Origin: Bacteroidales bacterium
Lineage (GTDB): Bacteria; Bacteroidota; Bacteroidia; Bacteroidales; VadinHA17
DNA length: 6,477 bases
Reading direction: 5' to 3'
Assembly: GCA_003155705.1 (NCBI GenBank)
Contig: PMEC01000064.1
Coordinates: 1 to 6,477, forward strand
In this document: piece by piece, positions 6,418 to 6,477 of the stretch
Layout: the number at the start of each line of letters is the position of its first letter
Numbering within the stretch: position 1 is the first letter of the stretch
Translations under genes and position numbers: made by a program
The notes under the pieces: model-generated
What the model was told of the DNA's origin: nothing
Seen by the model: the letters and a program-made list of their open reading frames with translations, nothing else
Databases searched by the model: none

Positions 6418-6477
6418 GGCATTCTGATTTGGATTTGGTAAACTGCCAGAAAGAAATCCAACAACCGGGCCAAACTG

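Overview
The window looks like chromosomal DNA of a member of the Bacteroidota. The evidence is a SusC/RagA-type TonB-dependent transporter, Bacteroidota-style promoters (a TAnnTTTG -7 element), a lipoprotein whose residues after the lipobox resemble the surface-export signal known from this phylum, AT-rich intergenic DNA, and no clear Shine-Dalgarno sequences. Genus cannot be fixed from the sequence; an environmental or gut Bacteroidales-like organism is a guess.

Layout from left to right. (1) Bases 1-1952, minus strand: the N-terminal 650 codons of a SusC-family outer-membrane nutrient transporter. Its C-terminal third, and the SusD lipoprotein expected after it, lie beyond the left edge. 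(2) Bases 1953-2295: a divergent intergenic region with a good susC promoter candidate, a 10-bp perfect CG-centred palindrome typical of LacI-family operators, and a candidate promoter for the regulator. (3) Bases 2296-3312, plus strand: a LacI/PurR-family regulator. (4) Bases 3313-4656, minus strand: a membrane-anchored HlyD/MacA-type periplasmic adaptor with a glycine-rich insert; its stop codon directly abuts the lacI-type stop codon. (5) Bases 4657-4828: a short gap with a candidate promoter and a tandem 8-bp repeat. (6) Bases 4829-5674, minus strand: a calcineurin-like metallophosphoesterase made as a lipoprotein. (7) Bases 5662-6417, minus strand: a small predicted outer-membrane beta-barrel protein that overlaps the phosphoesterase start by 13 bases. 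The right edge may clip a further upstream gene.

How the parts fit. The left half is the regulatory end of a polysaccharide-utilisation-type locus: a one-component LacI regulator divergent from the susC gene it probably controls. The right half is a separate minus-strand group: a translationally coupled barrel plus lipoprotein phosphoesterase pair, followed by an adaptor with no transporter partner in view. All genes read as intact. No RNA genes, CRISPR arrays, insertion sequences or phage genes were seen. I found no clearly new system; the most unusual items are the coupled barrel/phosphoesterase pair, the orphan adaptor with its Gly-rich insert, and the compact operator arrangement.
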